From positions 1 to 8,178 of the forward strand of contig PXYR01000010.1 in assembly GCA_003023665.1 (NCBI GenBank): a stretch of 8,178 nucleotides of DNA, in the 5' to 3' direction. Shown piece by piece: positions 1 through 5,601 of the stretch. A program made the position numbers and the translations under genes. Position 1 is the stretch's first letter. Each line of letters starts with the position of its first letter. The DNA comes from Bacteroidota bacterium (lineage in GTDB: Bacteria; Bacteroidota; Bacteroidia; Flavobacteriales; Schleiferiaceae). The notes below the pieces were generated by a model that was not told the DNA's origin, ran no database searches, and worked only from the letters and a program-made list of their open reading frames with translations.

Positions 1-32
1 TTTTTTGGCAAAATTAGCGACATCAAATCAAA

Positions 33-59
33 TTGTGCTTGTTCTCTTCGTTAGTTTTG
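33..59 (+). promoter_or_regulatory. Possible Bacteroidota-type promoter for the DUF3109 gene
   Basis: A perfect match to the Bacteroidota -7 box TAnnTTTG (TAGTTTTG) lies at 52-59, with a TTG at 33-35 that could act as the -33 element. The gap between them is 16 bases, slightly below the usual range. The -7 box ends four bases before the ATG at 64, so transcription would start at or next to the start codon and give a leaderless or nearly leaderless mRNA. The region is T-rich, so a chance match is possible. The run of six T's at 1-6 may be the tail of a terminator of the preceding gene. Confidence 0.35.
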
Positions 60-63
60 TCCA

Positions 64-654
64 ATGATTGAAATCGACAATAAATTACTTTCTACGGATC
101 TGTTTAATAGAGAATTCGTGTGTAATCTCAGTGCTTGCAAAGGAGCTTGTTGCGTGGAGGGTAATGCCGGAGCTCCTGTTGCGGATGAAGAGGTGGAGAT
201 TTTAGCATCTATTTATCCCAAGGTAAAACCGTACTTGACTTCAAAGGGAATACAAGAGATTGAGAAGGTAGGAACATCTGTAGACGGCATTGGCGAAAAG
301 GAAACGCCAATTATTGATGGAAAGGAATGCGCTTATACTATTTTCGACAAGGATGGTACGGCAAAATGCGGAATTGAGCAGGCCTACAATGACGGGGAGG
401 TAGACTGGAAGAAGCCTATGTCCTGTCATTTATATCCAATTCGCATTGCTAAATACGCATCGTTTGATGCACTTAACTATGATAAATGGAGCATTTGTTC
501 TCCAGCTTGCTCTCTGGGCGAAGAATTAAAAGTTCCTGTCTATCGATTTCTTCGTGAACCATTAATCCGAAAATATGGAGCGGATTTTTACGAAAAAATT
601 CAAATTGCTGCAGATTTGATTGAAAAAAACAACGAGAATAATTCTCCATCATGA
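64..654 (+). CDS. DUF3109 family cysteine-rich protein
   Basis: This 196-residue soluble protein has no signal peptide or membrane segment. It matches what I know of the DUF3109 family, which is common in Bacteroidota and has no firm function. It holds nine cysteines. The first four form a tight cluster, C20-x4-C25-x3-C29-C30 in a CKGACC context; the others are C89, C102, C121 (in MSCHLYPIR), C145 and C149. Such clusters, like those of the YkgJ/UPF0153 'zinc- or iron-chelating' proteins, suggest a metal or Fe-S site, but this is inference. The ATG at 64 is supported because family members start with a similar M-I-x-I-D stretch followed by 'FVCxLSACKGACCVEG'. No Shine-Dalgarno is visible. It appears to be a single-gene unit, followed by 269 bases without a protein gene. 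Family assignment is confident; function is unknown. Confidence 0.88.
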   Translation: MIEIDNKLLSTDLFNREFVCNLSACKGACCVEGNAGAPVADEEVEILASIYPKVKPYLTSKGIQEIEKVGTSVDGIGEKETPIIDGKECAYTIFDKDGTAKCGIEQAYNDGEVDWKKPMSCHLYPIRIAKYASFDALNYDKWSICSPACSLGEELKVPVYRFLREPLIRKYGADFYEKIQIAADLIEKNNENNSPS

Positions 655-722
655 GTTCTACTGTCGGTTAAAATTCGCTCTTTCAATAGTAGCCTTTATT
701 TCGGGTTAAAATGTCTCAAATA

Positions 723-848
723 TGGTTGTTAATAACTGTGGGAAAAACCCAAATGTTGCGGCTTGGTATTGGCTGAAATCATAGCCATGTTTGTATAGGT
801 CGTTTTAGCAGTACCTCGCGACAACGTTCCTACTCCGCTGACTAACCG
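723..848 (+). ncRNA. Candidate structured RNA (long interrupted rod), 6S-like or nrd leader
   Basis: The + strand can fold into one long imperfect hairpin. Helices, outer to inner, are: 723-728 with 843-848; 738-744 (GTGGGAA) with 827-833 (TTCCTAC); 754-761 (TGTTGCGG) with 816-823 (TCGCGACA); 765-768 (GGTA) with 812-815 (TACC); 772-779 (GCTGAAAT) with 802-809 (GTTTTAGC); and 784-786 with 798-800 around the apical loop. The four middle helices give 27 pairs, five of them G-U. An alternative outer helix pairs 699-704 and 706-708 with 843-851, with one bulged base. Long rods with internal loops are typical of 6S RNA, and a 6S type is known from Flavobacteria, but I cannot match a consensus from memory. 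It could equally be the 5' leader of nrdBA. The pairing was found by hand and no folding energy was computed. Confidence 0.4.
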
Positions 849-860
849 AAAACACAATTA

Positions 861-918
861 GCTGAAAATCAGCACATTAATAGGTATTAATGTGGCCTTT
901 CAGCCTTAAATTTTTTTT
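861..918 (+). terminator. Hairpin plus T-run directly before nrdB (terminator or attenuator)
   Basis: The inner stem is a perfect inverted repeat, CACATTAATA (873-882) with TATTAATGTG (885-894). An outer stem, GCTGAAA (861-867) with TTTCAGC (898-904), encloses it. Six bases later comes a run of eight T's (911-918), ending five bases before the nrdB ATG. The left arm can instead form a small hairpin, GCTGA-AAA-TCAGC (861-873), which excludes the outer stem and would unpair the first base of the inner one, so two alternative folds exist. It may terminate the structured RNA upstream, act as an attenuator for nrdBA, or work as DNA: the 22-bp dyad could be an operator. The spacer between stem and T-run makes it weaker than a classic terminator. 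Confidence 0.5.
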
Positions 919-923
919 GCAAC

Positions 924-1904
924 ATGCAACAAGAACCCATTTTACAAGAGAATAAAAACAGGTTTGTGATTTTCCCAATACAGCACAGTGATATTTGGGA
1001 TTGGTATAAAAAGCAAGAGGCATCATTTTGGACAGCGGAGGAAATTGATTTGCATCAAGATGTGGTGGACTGGAAGAAGCTCAATGATGACGAGCGATAC
1101 TTTCTCAAACACATTTTAGCATTTTTTGCAGCATCAGACGGAATCGTAAATGAAAACCTAGCAGAAAACTTTGTGAATGAAGTTCAGTATTCTGAGGCTA
1201 AATTCTTTTACGGCTTTCAAATTATGATGGAGAATATACACAGTGAAATGTATTCTCTGTTGATCGATACACTTGTGGACAATGACGGCGAAAAAGACGA
1301 GTTATTTAATGCTATTGAACGCTTTCCGGCGATCAAGAAAAAAGCGGATTGGGCTTTACGTTGGATTGAGTCCGACTCTTTTGCTGAACGCTTAATCGCA
1401 TTTGCTGCCGTAGAGGGCATCTTTTTTTCAGGTGCATTTTGTAGCATCTTTTGGATGAAAAAACGCGGTCTACTTCCAGGTTTAGCAACTTCCAATGAAT
1501 TTATATCTAGAGATGAAGGCTTGCATAGAGATTTTGCTTGTCACCTGCATAATGAACACCTTGTAAATAAGGTGCCTGTAGAAAGAATAACACAAATCAT
1601 TAAGGAAGCATTGGACATTGAGAGAGAATTCATCACGGAATCGTTACCGGTAAATCTCATAGGAATGAATGCCAAATTAATGTCTGAATACCTTGAGTTT
1701 GTCACGGATCATTTGTTAGAAACCTTGAATTGTCCTAAGGTCTACGGTACAGCAAACCCATTTGATTTTATGGACATGATTTCGCTAGAAGGGAAAACAA
1801 ACTTTTTTGAAAAAAGAGTTTCAGAATATAAAAAGGCAGGAGTTGGGGAAAGCCAAGATGACCACAATTTTGATAACGCCTTTGGAGACGACACAAGTTT
1901 CTAG
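924..1904 (+). CDS. nrdB: Class I ribonucleoside-diphosphate reductase, beta (radical-generating) subunit
   Basis: NrdB builds the diiron-tyrosyl radical that drives reduction of ribonucleotides to deoxyribonucleotides in the NrdA subunit. All metal ligands are visible with the spacing of the E. coli protein: D72, E103, H106, E164, E198 and H201. The radical tyrosine is Y110 (HSEMY). The protein is of the eukaryote-like type (SDGIVNENL, ISRDEGLHRDFA). At 326 residues it is shorter than E. coli NrdB (about 375) and has no extra N-terminal ATP-cone. The C-terminus, NFDNAFGDDTSF, is the tail that docks on NrdA. The ATG at 924 fits family starts, since E-P-I-L-x-E-N-K follows at once. There is no Shine-Dalgarno, and the start is preceded by a T-run. 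It is separated from nrdA by 39 bases and probably cotranscribed. The reading frame is intact. Confidence 0.96.
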   Translation: MQQEPILQENKNRFVIFPIQHSDIWDWYKKQEASFWTAEEIDLHQDVVDWKKLNDDERYFLKHILAFFAASDGIVNENLAENFVNEVQYSEAKFFYGFQIMMENIHSEMYSLLIDTLVDNDGEKDELFNAIERFPAIKKKADWALRWIESDSFAERLIAFAAVEGIFFSGAFCSIFWMKKRGLLPGLATSNEFISRDEGLHRDFACHLHNEHLVNKVPVERITQIIKEALDIEREFITESLPVNLIGMNAKLMSEYLEFVTDHLLETLNCPKVYGTANPFDFMDMISLEGKTNFFEKRVSEYKKAGVGESQDDHNFDNAFGDDTSF

Positions 1905-1943
1905 AACACTCACAAAACTTAAACACACAAGATCTACAGAGCT

Positions 1944-4259
1944 ATGATGCGCGTACTGAAAAGAGACGGAAGAAAAGAGGCAGTAAAATTTGACAAGATT
2001 ACCGCACGCATTGAAAAACTATGTTACGGATTGAGCGAATATGTAGATCCAGTAGCTGTAGCTAAGCGCGTTGTTGACGGTGTCTATGACGGCGTGACAA
2101 CCTCCGAGCTTGATAATTTGGCCGCAGAGACTGCAGCTTCAATGACCATTAAGCATCCCGATTACGCAAATTTAGCAGCGAGAATTGCCGTAAGTAACCT
2201 GCATAAAAGCACCAAAAAAAGCTTTTCAGAAACGGTACACGATCTTTATGAATACATCAATCCTGAAACGGGTAAGAAGGCTCCATTAATTGCAGATGAT
2301 GTCTACGAAATCATCCAAGCAAATGCAGAGTATCTAGATTCTCAATTGATCTACGATAGAGATTTCTCTTACGACTATTTCGGTTTTAAAACCCTTGAGC
2401 GTTCGTATTTACTTCGAATGCATGGTAAAATAGTTGAGCGACCTCAGCACATGTTGATGCGCGTGAGTATTGGTATCCACAAAGACGACTTGGAAGGCGC
2501 TATGGAAACGTACGAGCTCATGAGTAAGAAATACATGACACATGCAACGCCAACCTTATTTAATGCCGGTACTCCAAAGCCTCAAATGAGTTCGTGCTTC
2601 CTTTTGACCATGCAGGAGGACAGTATAGACGGCATTTATGATACCCTAAAGCAAACAGCCAAAATTTCGCAGAGTGCCGGTGGAATTGGATTAAGCATTC
2701 ATAATGTTCGTGCTACAGGCTCGTATATTGGCGGTACAAACGGTACCTCAAATGGTATTGTTCCTATGCTTAGGGTATACAATGATACTGCTCGCTATGT
2801 AGATCAAGGTGGCGGAAAACGTAAAGGTTCATTTGCCATTTATGTGGAACCATGGCATGCCGATATCTATGAATTCTTGGATTTGAAAAAGAACCATGGA
2901 AAAGAGGAAATGCGGGCAAGAGACCTTTTCTATGCTATGTGGATCCCAGATTTGTTCATGGAGCGAGTCGAAAAGAATGAGGATTGGACTTTGATGTGTC
3001 CAAACGAATGTCCCGGCTTGTTTGATTGTCATGGCCAAGAATTCGTAAATCTTTATACGAAATACGAAAGTGAAGGTAAAGGCCGTCGCACCGTAAAAGC
3101 ACGAGAAGTCTGGGCGAAGATTATGGAAAGCCAAATAGAAACAGGCACTCCATACATGCTTTACAAGGATGCAGCAAATTTAAAATCAAACCAACAGAAT
3201 TTGGGTACCATTCGTTCTTCAAACCTATGTACTGAAATTTTAGAATACACGTCTCCTGATGAGGTTGCGGTTTGTAACCTTGCTTCTATAGCACTTTCTA
3301 TGTTTGTGGTAGATGGAGTGTTTGATCATCAAAAATTATACGATGTAACCTACAAGGTTACCTACAACCTAAACCAGGTGATTGACCGCAATTACTATCC
3401 GGTTGTAGAAGCACGTAATTCCAATATGCGTCATCGTCCAGTGGGATTGGGAGTTCAAGGTTTAGCAGATACTTTTATTAAACTGCGCTTGCCCTTCGAT
3501 TCTGACGAGGCAAAGGCATTGAATAAGGAGATTTTTGAAACTATGTATTTTGCTGCCGTTTCCTCCTCAAAAGACCAAGCCATTAAGGACGGCACGTACG
3601 AATCCTATGAAGGATCACCAATATCTAAAGGGCAATTCCAGCATAACCTTTGGGGTGTTGAAGACGAGGAATTAAGTGGACGATGGAATTGGCAAGAACT
3701 TCGTGAGGAAGTGGAAAAACACGGTGTAAGGAATAGCCTGTTAATGGCACCAATGCCAACGGCTTCAACTTCTCAGATTCTAGGAAACAATGAGTGTTTT
3801 GAACCGTACACTTCCAATGTGTATACGCGTCGTGTATTGTCGGGTGAATTCATTGTGGTAAATAAGCACTTGCTCAATGATCTCATAGAATTAGGTCTTT
3901 GGAATGATGACATGAAGAACGCATTGATGGCAACCAATGGATCTGTGCAAAACATTGATGGCGTCCCAGAAAACTTGAAAGCTATTTACAAGACCGTGTG
4001 GGAAATATCAATGAGAGATATTCTTGACATGGCTGCTGACCGTGGTCTATTTATTGATCAGAGCCAAAGCTTGAACCTCTTTATGGAAAGTCCAAATATG
4101 GGTAAGCTAACCTCTATGCATTTTTATGCATGGAAGAAAGGATTGAAAAATGCATTTTTATGCATGGAAGAAAGGGTTGAAAACAGGGATGTATTACCTA
4201 AGATCAAAACCTGCATCAAGTGCTATCAAATTCACGGTGAAGAAAAACGCACAGACTGA
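1944..4259 (+). CDS. nrdA: Class I ribonucleoside-diphosphate reductase, alpha subunit, 3' end frameshifted
   Basis: NrdA is the catalytic subunit that reduces NDPs to dNDPs. An N-terminal ATP-cone (about residues 2-92, VLKRDGRKEAVKFDKITARI) gives dATP/ATP control of overall activity. Catalytic residues are present: C218 (MSSCF), the N427-x-C429-x-E431 triad (NLCTE) and C444, partner of C218. The MPTAST segment and the NNECFEPYTSNVYTRR segment follow. The frame is normal up to K735. A 34-bp tandem duplication then shifts it, and the last 36 residues (from NAFLCMEERV) are out-of-frame sequence. The truncated 771-residue product lacks the radical-transfer Tyr pair and the C-terminal CxxC, and should be inactive. 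Both lie intact in the +1 frame to 4464; without the extra copy the protein would have 828 residues. Tandem ATGs at 1944 and 1947 leave the exact start open by one codon. Either a real mutation or an assembly error. Confidence 0.93.
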   Translation: MMRVLKRDGRKEAVKFDKITARIEKLCYGLSEYVDPVAVAKRVVDGVYDGVTTSELDNLAAETAASMTIKHPDYANLAARIAVSNLHKSTKKSFSETVHDLYEYINPETGKKAPLIADDVYEIIQANAEYLDSQLIYDRDFSYDYFGFKTLERSYLLRMHGKIVERPQHMLMRVSIGIHKDDLEGAMETYELMSKKYMTHATPTLFNAGTPKPQMSSCFLLTMQEDSIDGIYDTLKQTAKISQSAGGIGLSIHNVRATGSYIGGTNGTSNGIVPMLRVYNDTARYVDQGGGKRKGSFAIYVEPWHADIYEFLDLKKNHGKEEMRARDLFYAMWIPDLFMERVEKNEDWTLMCPNECPGLFDCHGQEFVNLYTKYESEGKGRRTVKAREVWAKIMESQIETGTPYMLYKDAANLKSNQQNLGTIRSSNLCTEILEYTSPDEVAVCNLASIALSMFVVDGVFDHQKLYDVTYKVTYNLNQVIDRNYYPVVEARNSNMRHRPVGLGVQGLADTFIKLRLPFDSDEAKALNKEIFETMYFAAVSSSKDQAIKDGTYESYEGSPISKGQFQHNLWGVEDEELSGRWNWQELREEVEKHGVRNSLLMAPMPTASTSQILGNNECFEPYTSNVYTRRVLSGEFIVVNKHLLNDLIELGLWNDDMKNALMATNGSVQNIDGVPENLKAIYKTVWEISMRDILDMAADRGLFIDQSQSLNLFMESPNMGKLTSMHFYAWKKGLKNAFLCMEERVENRDVLPKIKTCIKCYQIHGEEKRTD
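4116..4183 (+). repeat. 34-bp imperfect tandem duplication inside nrdA
   Basis: Copy 1 is 4116-4149 and copy 2 is 4150-4183, with 33 of 34 bases identical. The single difference is A at 4142 against G at 4176. Read in the true nrdA frame each copy encodes MHFYAWKKGLK, and the difference is synonymous (GGA/GGG, Gly). As 34 is not a multiple of three, the extra copy causes a +1-type frameshift. Each copy starts with ATGCAT-TTTT-ATGCAT, a perfect six-base-pair hairpin, which might favour polymerase slippage. No transposon-like features flank it. Confidence 0.97.
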
Positions 4260-4464
4260 TATGAGCCCGGGTGTGAGTACAAGTGTTACCGCTGATAATG
4301 ATGAGTTAGCTCCGGCGGCTTCGGTACCGTCTCAAGTTGAGGTTGAAGCTAGAGTCAAAGTTCAAAAAGAGGCCTTGGCAGAGATGAGTGAAAAGACAAC
4401 TGCTAAAGAGAAAGCTGACTGTTCCGTAGATAATGAAGAGGAATGTACCTCTTGCGGCTCATAA
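4150..4464 (+). CDS. nrdA: Displaced C-terminal part of NrdA
   Basis: This 104-codon frame is the true 3' end of nrdA, cut off from the main frame by the tandem duplication. It begins MHFYAWKKGLKTGMYYLR; the Tyr-Tyr pair (residues 15-16 here, 739-740 in the restored protein) matches the radical-transfer tyrosines Y730/Y731 of E. coli NrdA. After a short basic segment comes a hydrophilic linker of roughly 60 residues, rich in Ala, Glu, Lys, Val and Ser. It ends in C-T-S-C-G-S, the swinging-arm cysteine pair that re-reduces the active site with thioredoxin. The CxxC spacing resembles eukaryotic R1 rather than the E. coli arrangement. The frame and ending are well kept, so it was under selection recently, or the break is artificial. 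The ATG at 4150 is part of the repeat (an internal Met codon), so it is probably not a natural start. Independent translation is unlikely. Confidence 0.85.
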   Translation: MHFYAWKKGLKTGMYYLRSKPASSAIKFTVKKNAQTDMSPGVSTSVTADNDELAPAASVPSQVEVEARVKVQKEALAEMSEKTTAKEKADCSVDNEEECTSCGS

Positions 4465-4487
4465 TGATTAGAACAATAACGTCTTTC

Positions 4488-4517
4488 AAAAGCCTCCAGA
4501 TTCTGGGGGCTTTTTTT
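4488..4517 (+). terminator. Intrinsic terminator after nrdBA
   Basis: The stem runs from 4488 to 4499 and pairs with 4503-4514 around the loop ATT. Its core is GCCTCCAG with CTGGGGGC (one G-T pair), extended by A-T pairs, and a run of seven T's (4511-4517) follows. It lies 24 bases after the nrdA stop in the displaced frame. That position supports 4464 as the natural end of the gene. Confidence 0.92.
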
Positions 4518-4591
4518 ATTAACAAGGCTCTTTCATTAGTAATATTAATGCATAAGCAATTGGTTATAAGTTAAATGCGGTATTCGTTGTT

Positions 4592-4621
4592 TTGAAAAAA
4601 AGGAAAATTGTATTATTTTAA
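4592..4621 (+). promoter_or_regulatory. Weak candidate promoter for the small membrane protein gene
   Basis: A TTG at 4592-4594 is followed after 19 bases by TATTTTAA (4614-4621), a partial match to TAnnTTTG. A start site about 30 bases before the ATG at 4651 would fit. A promoter is expected here because a strong terminator lies upstream, but the match is poor and the region is very A/T-rich. I see nothing else convincing between 4518 and 4650. Confidence 0.25.
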
Positions 4622-4650
4622 TCCTAACACACGCTTTAACACAATATACC

Positions 4651-4791
4651 ATGTCAGCACAAGTATCATCTAAAAAAAGAGGAGGACAATCGAGTAAAAC
4701 TAAAATGTCCACAGCGCAGCTTTACGCCCAAATTGCATTAGTTATAGTGATTATTGGAGGTATTGCAGCTTTTGCCTACTTCGTAACATAA
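4651..4791 (+). CDS. Small single-pass membrane protein of unknown function (46 aa)
   Basis: The 46-codon frame starts MSAQVSSKKRGGQSSKTKMS. This hydrophilic, strongly basic N-terminal half (four Lys and one Arg in the first 18 residues) is followed by one hydrophobic helix of about 22 residues (25-46, AQIALVIVIIGGIAAFAYFV), and the protein ends right after it with Thr. That layout suggests a tail-anchored membrane protein with the basic part in the cytoplasm. There is no signal peptidase site or lipobox. I do not recognise a family. It stands alone between the nrd terminator and the next gene, with a possible promoter of its own. Support as a real gene: in-frame start, amphipathic charge layout, ordinary codon use, a position that fills the gap, and an A/C-rich leader as is usual in Bacteroidota. 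It could be a cofactor of a larger membrane complex, but nothing in the sequence says which. Confidence 0.7.
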   Translation: MSAQVSSKKRGGQSSKTKMSTAQLYAQIALVIVIIGGIAAFAYFVT

Positions 4792-4830
4792 TCCAAAGCT
4801 TACACTATAGTTTTTTAGGCTTAAGCCGAG

Positions 4831-4838
4831 TATCTTTG
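4831..4838 (+). promoter_or_regulatory. Consensus -7 box upstream of the DjlA-like gene
   Basis: TATCTTTG is a perfect match to the Bacteroidota -7 box TAnnTTTG and ends seven bases before the ATG at 4846, so the transcript would have little or no leader. No clear TTG is present at the -33 distance; the area has a T-run (4811-4816). The box sits in the loop of a short inverted repeat, CCGAG (4826-4830) with CTCGG (4839-4843), which might be an operator or chance. Confidence 0.45.
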
Positions 4839-4845
4839 GCTCGGT

Positions 4846-5601
4846 ATGAAAAGACTTTTTCAAATTTTTGGTGGAGGCCTAGGATGGTCACTAGGGGGAC
4901 CAATAGGAGCAATTCTTGGAGTAGCTTTTGCTAACAGCTTGCATGATCGCATGGAGGGTAAAAATACAAGCCGTCCTCAATCGTCATTCAATTCAAGTAG
5001 AAGCAGTTCGGCATCGCCTAGCGATTTCCATTTAGCTCTATTAGTTCTCGCTGCACGTGTAATAAAAGCAGACGGCAAGGTGGCTCAACAAGAATTGGAT
5101 TTTGTTAGAGCACAGTTTGTAAGTATGTTTGGAAGGGAACGTGCCAACGAAAGTTTTCAAGTTTTCAGGAAGATTGTAGATCAAAATATACCTCTTACCA
5201 AGGTGTGTAATCAAATTAACGGATTCACAAATCACAGTACAAGATTACAGCTGCTTCATTTTCTGTTCAAGTTAGGCCTAGCGGATGGGCACCTTCATCA
5301 AAACGAGATAGAAGAGATTAGACGAATCGCTCGAAATTTGAGAATCAGTTCGTATGATTTTGAGTCCATTCGAGCAATGTTTGCGAAGGAAACGGACACC
5401 GATTGGGCATTTAAAGTCCTTGAAGTGAATAAAGATGCAACAGAAAGTGAAGTCAAAAAGGCGTACCGGAAAATGGCTTTGAAATACCATCCTGATCGCA
5501 CCATTGATGCAGGTCCTGAAGCACAGGAGTCTGCTAAAGAGACGTTTTTGAATGTACAAAAGGCGTATGAGCACATCCAAACTATAAAGGGCTGGAGCTA
5601 A
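4846..5601 (+). CDS. DjlA-like co-chaperone: TerB domain plus C-terminal J domain
   Basis: The 251-residue protein has three parts. Residues 1-35 are glycine-rich and hydrophobic (GGGLGWSLGGPIGAILGVAF) and could insert in or lie on the membrane. A Ser-rich linker (41-59) follows. Residues about 60-180 form a helical TerB-type domain with two acidic motifs, ADGKVAQQELDF (75-86) and ADGHLHQNEIEEI (146-158). Residues about 187-250 are a J domain with the HPD motif at 215-217 (KYHPDRT), which stimulates DnaK ATPase. This order is that of DjlA, the membrane-anchored DnaK co-chaperone of E. coli, so a DnaK partner is expected; the client is unknown. The stop overlaps the next start by one base (TAATG), which points to translational coupling with the polyprenyl synthase gene. 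The start is supported by the conserved Gly-rich N-terminus. Confidence 0.85.
   Translation: MKRLFQIFGGGLGWSLGGPIGAILGVAFANSLHDRMEGKNTSRPQSSFNSSRSSSASPSDFHLALLVLAARVIKADGKVAQQELDFVRAQFVSMFGRERANESFQVFRKIVDQNIPLTKVCNQINGFTNHSTRLQLLHFLFKLGLADGHLHQNEIEEIRRIARNLRISSYDFESIRAMFAKETDTDWAFKVLEVNKDATESEVKKAYRKMALKYHPDRTIDAGPEAQESAKETFLNVQKAYEHIQTIKGWS

Noticed and set aside
659..694. CTACT (659-663) with AGTAG (690-694) as a terminator of the DUF3109 gene
   Set aside because: Only five pairs around a 26-base loop and no T-run, so it is not a credible terminator.
763..793. TTG (763-765) and CATGTTTG (786-793) as an nrdB promoter with 20-base spacing
   Set aside because: The spacing is good, but the -7 box lacks its first T and the whole stretch lies inside the paired rod. 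Kept only as an alternative to the RNA reading.
723..848. SRP RNA, tmRNA or RNase P RNA
   Set aside because: The SRP apical motif with its GGAA-type loop, a tmRNA tRNA-like end and the RNase P conserved blocks are all missing.
855..923. NrdR boxes upstream of nrdB
   Set aside because: NrdR sites are paired 16-bp boxes with a set distance. Only one dyad is present, and its half-site does not match well.
1217..1495. Reverse-strand open frame inside nrdB
   Set aside because: It lies wholly within a clear, conserved gene and resembles no protein family. The same holds for reverse frames at 241-429, 2829-3134, 3773-3955, 5041-5235, 5278-5580, 5298-5576 and 6584-6829.
4140..4155. Programmed -1 frameshift at the A-run in nrdA
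   Set aside because: A -1 shift leads into the third frame, not the one carrying the C-terminus; only +1 or -2 would restore it.
4116..4183. CRISPR or mobile-element origin of the direct repeat
   Set aside because: There are only two abutting copies without a spacer, inside a coding sequence, with no terminal inverted repeats or transposase.
4826..4843. CCGAG/CTCGG inverted repeat as a terminator of the 46-residue gene
   Set aside because: The stem is five base pairs with a nine-base loop and is followed by the next start codon, not by T's.
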